Source: Priapulus caudatus (lineage: Eukaryota > Priapulida > Priapulimorpha > Priapulimorphida > Priapulidae). From it: 32,987 nucleotides of DNA. A model generated the notes under the pieces. That model made no database searches and had not been told where the DNA came from. It saw only the letters and a program-made list of their open reading frames with translations. How positions within the stretch are numbered: position 1 is the stretch's first letter; every line of letters starts with the position of its first letter. The translations under genes and the position numbers were made by a program. Positions 30,347-32,987 of the stretch are shown piece by piece. The DNA lies in assembly GCF_000485595.1 (NCBI RefSeq), contig NW_014577106.1:710714-743700 (forward strand). Reading direction: 5' to 3'.

Positions 30347-30906
30347 ACAGCAGCGTATTCGAAGGTCTTCACACCCTCGTCCATGCCGGACAATATACAC
30401 CAGCATGTGTGAAGGTCTTTACACCCTCGTCCATGCCGAACAATATACAGCAGCGTGTGTGAAGGTCTTCACACCCTCGTCTATGCCGGACAATATACAG
30501 CAGCGTGTGTGAAGGTCTTCACACCCTCGTCCATGCCGGACAATATACACCAGCGTGTGTGTAGGTCTTCACAAGCTCGTCTATGGCAGGCGAGGTGGGA
30601 CACAAATGGTATTTAGTGACTATCATATATTCCATTTAGTAACAGTCATTAAATTAACCAATCAGATACAACTAGTTTTTTTCTCAGCCAATCATAGGCA
30701 TGGAATTATTGACAAACACTAAATGATTTAATGATTTAGTGACAGTCACTAAATACCATTATTTTGTGTCCCACCTCGCCTGCCATACTCGTCCATGCCG
30801 GACAATATACAGCAGCGTGTGTGAAGGTCTTCACACCCTCGTCTATGCCGGACAATATACAGCAGCGTGTGTAAAGGTAGGTCTTCACACCCTCGTCCAT
30901 GCCGGA
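30347..30906. repeat. 50-bp minisatellite, interrupted by a MITE
   Basis: Units marked by CCATGCCGGACAATATACAG and GTGTGTGAAGGTCTTCACAC recur at exact 50-bp spacing (anchors at 30381, 30431, 30481, 30531) and resume after the inserted element (30793, 30843, then 30897 with a 4-bp slip). GAAGGTCTTC within each unit is a perfect palindrome. Confidence 0.96.
30576..30793. mobile_element. 206-bp MITE inserted in the minisatellite, 6-bp target duplication
   Basis: The element proper is 30582-30787, ends TATGGCAGGCGAGGTGGGAC and its inverse; arms extend through ATGGTATTTAGTGACT (about 40 bp). CTCGTC flanks it at 30576-30581 and 30788-30793. Removing the element and one CTCGTC restores the 50-bp period exactly (next anchor falls at 30581), which independently fixes the insertion limits. 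Superfamily not assigned. Confidence 0.9.
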
Positions 30907-31498
30907 CGGATATCACGTAGCAACCACATGCGCGGCAGGTCTATGTGGCAATCCCGTCCCACAAGTTTACGTGCGCTCTATCGATTCACGTAGCAAATAT
31001 ACGTTCACTCGCAGCACGGGCGGCATCGCGCAAGTGTTCGTACCTTGTTTGACAGACCGCGCATGCGCCAACGCTGCGGCAAAGACGTTGACTGGATAAA
31101 ATTAATGCGCACGCGTGGGAAGTGTACACATGCGCGAAGCCGCAACGCGCGCGATTTGCTCCGTACGTGCCCGGTCATTTACGCACGCGTATATATTGAA
31201 AATCAATCACTTTTATCGAACACTCCGCGTGCACCGAGCCAGCCAACTACGAACTTCTTCAGCTTTATATCGTCGGCACGATTCGACGCGTTGTCGCACA
31301 GCTAGTTGGCGCACAGCTTTGGCGAAAATTCCACGGAAAGCAATCGAGCTATAGGGCCGAGCGAGCACCACGCGCCAACCCCACGTACCGATCTCGTCTG
31401 ACTGTGACTTCGGGGGCGACAGAATTCACGGTCGCGCACCGATATTGGCGACAATAACCAGCGTCCACGCCAGCGTCACCGTCCGCGTCTCCGTCGTC
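30907..31498 (+). promoter_or_regulatory. Upstream region of the GPCR with candidate TATA box
   Basis: GC content climbs here (CGCGCGAT, CACGCGTG words), unlike the AT-rich sequence to the left. A TATA-like word GTATATATTG lies at 31189-31198, about 300 bp before the ATG, in an otherwise GC-rich setting. This is a candidate core promoter by sequence only; no start site can be proved. Confidence 0.3.
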
Positions 31499-32938
31499 AT
31501 GCCGCTAGACAGGATGATTCTGGCGTGTCTCTTGTCGTCGGTCGGCGGTGTCTACGTGCCAGGCCGACCGCAGTACGTCGCCGAGTCACCGGGAGATCTT
31601 GTGCTAGCCGGCTTATTCCCGATCCACAAGAGCGCCTCGCCGGGCTACTGCCGACCCGTGCTGAGAAGCGGCGGCTTTTACGTACCGTACGCTTACAGCA
31701 TGATGCACGCCATCCACCGCGTCAACGATGACCCCGCCATCCTGCCCAACATCACGCTCGGTTACAGAATCGCCGACTCCTGCGGTAAGGACACCGCCGC
31801 GCTGGCGCACGCACTCGACTTCGTTCGGCTGAGTCCGACTGGCGACGATTCGGCGCCGCCACCTCCCGTCGTCGGCGTCGTCGGTGGCAGCTACTCCTCC
31901 GTCACGAAGCTGTCGGGATACCTGATGACGATGTTTCACGTGCCGCAGATCAGCTACACGGCGACGAGCGACGCGCTGAGCGACAAGTCGGTGTACACGT
32001 ACCAGCTGCGCACAATCGTGCCCAACCGGGTCTTCTTGCAGGCAATCATGGACGTGATCGCTTACTTCAGATGGAGCTACGTCTCTCTGCTCTACATCGA
32101 CGACGAGTATGGCACCGACGGACAGCGCTACATCAGCAAACAGGCCGACCGGCTTGGCGTCTGTTTCGCCGTCAAAGAGCGAGTCAATTACTCGATGACG
32201 GCCTCGCATTTCGACCGCATGGCCGGCATGTTGCTCCAGCGACCACAGGCGAAGGTTGTCATCGTCCTCAGCTACCGAAGCTCGAGGAACGGACCGGATC
32301 TGATGGAGGCGCTGCGGCGACGCAACGCGATACACGACTTCATTTTCGTCGCGCCGACGCTGGGCCGAGTCGGTAGGGGAGCTTGCCGACGTCTACGACG
32401 TTGCTCACGGCATGTTCAGCATTAAGCCTCGCAAGACGTCCGTCGCCAGCTTCAACGACTGCGCACGCAGACGCTCGCCAACAACGCCGACAACAACTGG
32501 TTCCGCGAGTACTGGCAGATGCACTTCGACTGCAGTCTGAGCAAGGTGACAAACCGGAAGCTGTGCCCGCCCGACAACGCGACCATGGACGACGTCGCGC
32601 CCGTCGATAGAACCTCGCTGGTGACTGATGCTGTCGGTGCGTTCGCTCACGCTTTGCACGCATACGTCACGGAGCAGGGATGCCTTGAAAAGAGAGGCGA
32701 CGAATTAAAACGTTGCGTCGACGGCCCGCTACTACTAAAGTACATAAAGAACGTTTCCTTCCCGGCCGAGTCGTTCGAGGGACTCATACGCTTCGACAGA
32801 AACGGCGACATCCGCGGGAAAGTTGCCATCGAGAATCTGAAGCTTGTCGACGGTCGCTACGTGCTGGAGCGAGTCGGCGAGAGCGACGAGCGCGGACTGG
32901 TCATTAACAACGCGGTGCGGCCACTGAATCTTTCGTGA
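31499..32938 (+). CDS. Class C GPCR (mGluR/CaSR-like), ligand-binding Venus-flytrap domain, frame-disrupted
   Basis: From ATG 31499 the product has a short hydrophobic leader (MPLDRMILACLLSSVGGVYV), then the flytrap start GDLVLAGLFPIHK, the MHAIHRVNDD and LPNITLGYRIADSC blocks, GVVGGSYSSV, VPQISYTATSDALSDKS, WSYVSLLYIDDEYG (the Ser/Thr and Tyr positions that hold the amino-acid ligand in mGluRs appear kept), then WAESVGELADVY, NNWFREYWQMHFDC, AFAHALHAY and IRFDRNGD. Two breaks occur: about 32355-32370, where the conserved SDxW box should be (net -2), and about 32455-32459 (-1, inside FND/LRTQ). Together they restore frame. TGA at 32936 precedes the expected Cys-rich and seven-helix parts; these must lie beyond the edge after another shift or splice. 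No intron within 1.4 kb. Such receptors sit in the plasma membrane. Confidence 0.85.
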
Positions 32939-32987
32939 CGCGCGACAGTTCCGACTACAATAGCTGGGTAATTCTGTTGCCAGCCGA

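Noticed and set aside
30582-30787. TA target duplication (mariner-type) for the minisatellite insertion
   Set aside because: Using TA leaves the 50-bp register broken, whereas the 6-bp CTCGTC solution restores it exactly.
30347-30906. CRISPR-like array of regular 50-bp spacing
   Set aside because: The whole 50-bp unit is conserved, with no variable spacers, and the context is eukaryotic; it is a minisatellite.
31613-32335. 240-codon minus-strand frame opposite the receptor
   Set aside because: It is a shadow of the GC-rich receptor coding strand; Arg/Val/Asp-rich with no domain.
1-32987. tRNA, rRNA or snRNA genes
   Set aside because: I looked for A/B-box-like pairs, GGTTCGAATCC-type arms and conserved rRNA words and saw none; a covariance-model scan would be decisive.

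Overview
This is nuclear DNA of an animal, most likely an aquatic invertebrate. The evidence is one gene with GT-AG introns recognisable as LARP1 (minus strand), one receptor of the class C (metabotropic glutamate/calcium-sensing-like) GPCR family (plus strand, right edge), TTAGGG-type telomere-like motifs, and heavy loading with non-LTR, hAT-like, PIF/Harbinger-like and foldback elements plus long CA/GT microsatellites. The phylum cannot be settled from the sequence. No bacterial operon, phage or CRISPR structure is present.

Layout. 126-912 is a continuous alternating purine-pyrimidine repeat. From about 1.9 to 10.5 kb lies the 5' part of LARP1 on the minus strand. I recover four coding exons (10455-10077, 9336-9281, 8389-8333, 1984-1879) whose splice sites and phases all agree; the La module and DM15 exons must lie beyond the left edge. 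Its 6.3-kb third intron holds a degraded SWIM zinc-finger gene on the same strand (6175-5646), a 669-bp foldback element abutting its broken end, a MITE with a telomere-like core, and a 0.77/0.95-kb tandem duplication. Intron 1 holds a PIF/Harbinger-like MITE with a TTA target duplication.

From 10.5 to 31 kb I find no credible host gene. This stretch contains a hAT MITE with a perfect 8-bp target duplication (11375-11725), a second hAT-like element (13096-13439), two copies of a non-LTR element fragment about 8.8 kb apart (13861-15700 and 22656-24390), large GT/AC tracts with an 11-N gap, a 58-bp hairpin element, a 662-bp foldback element and a 254-bp MITE (the last three all with 9-bp target duplications), two TTAGGTC heptamer arrays, a Harbinger-like MITE inside one of them, polypurine and polypyrimidine tracts, and a 50-bp minisatellite interrupted in exact register by a 206-bp MITE.

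At about 31 kb the GC content rises sharply and an apparently intronless class C GPCR ligand-binding domain begins (ATG at 31499). It has two small frame disruptions and runs to the right edge. The two genes have no evident functional link. The dominant theme is nested transposon insertion, and many insertions can be proved from target-site duplications. I see no convincing undescribed biochemical system; the most novel material is the set of short inverted-repeat elements.
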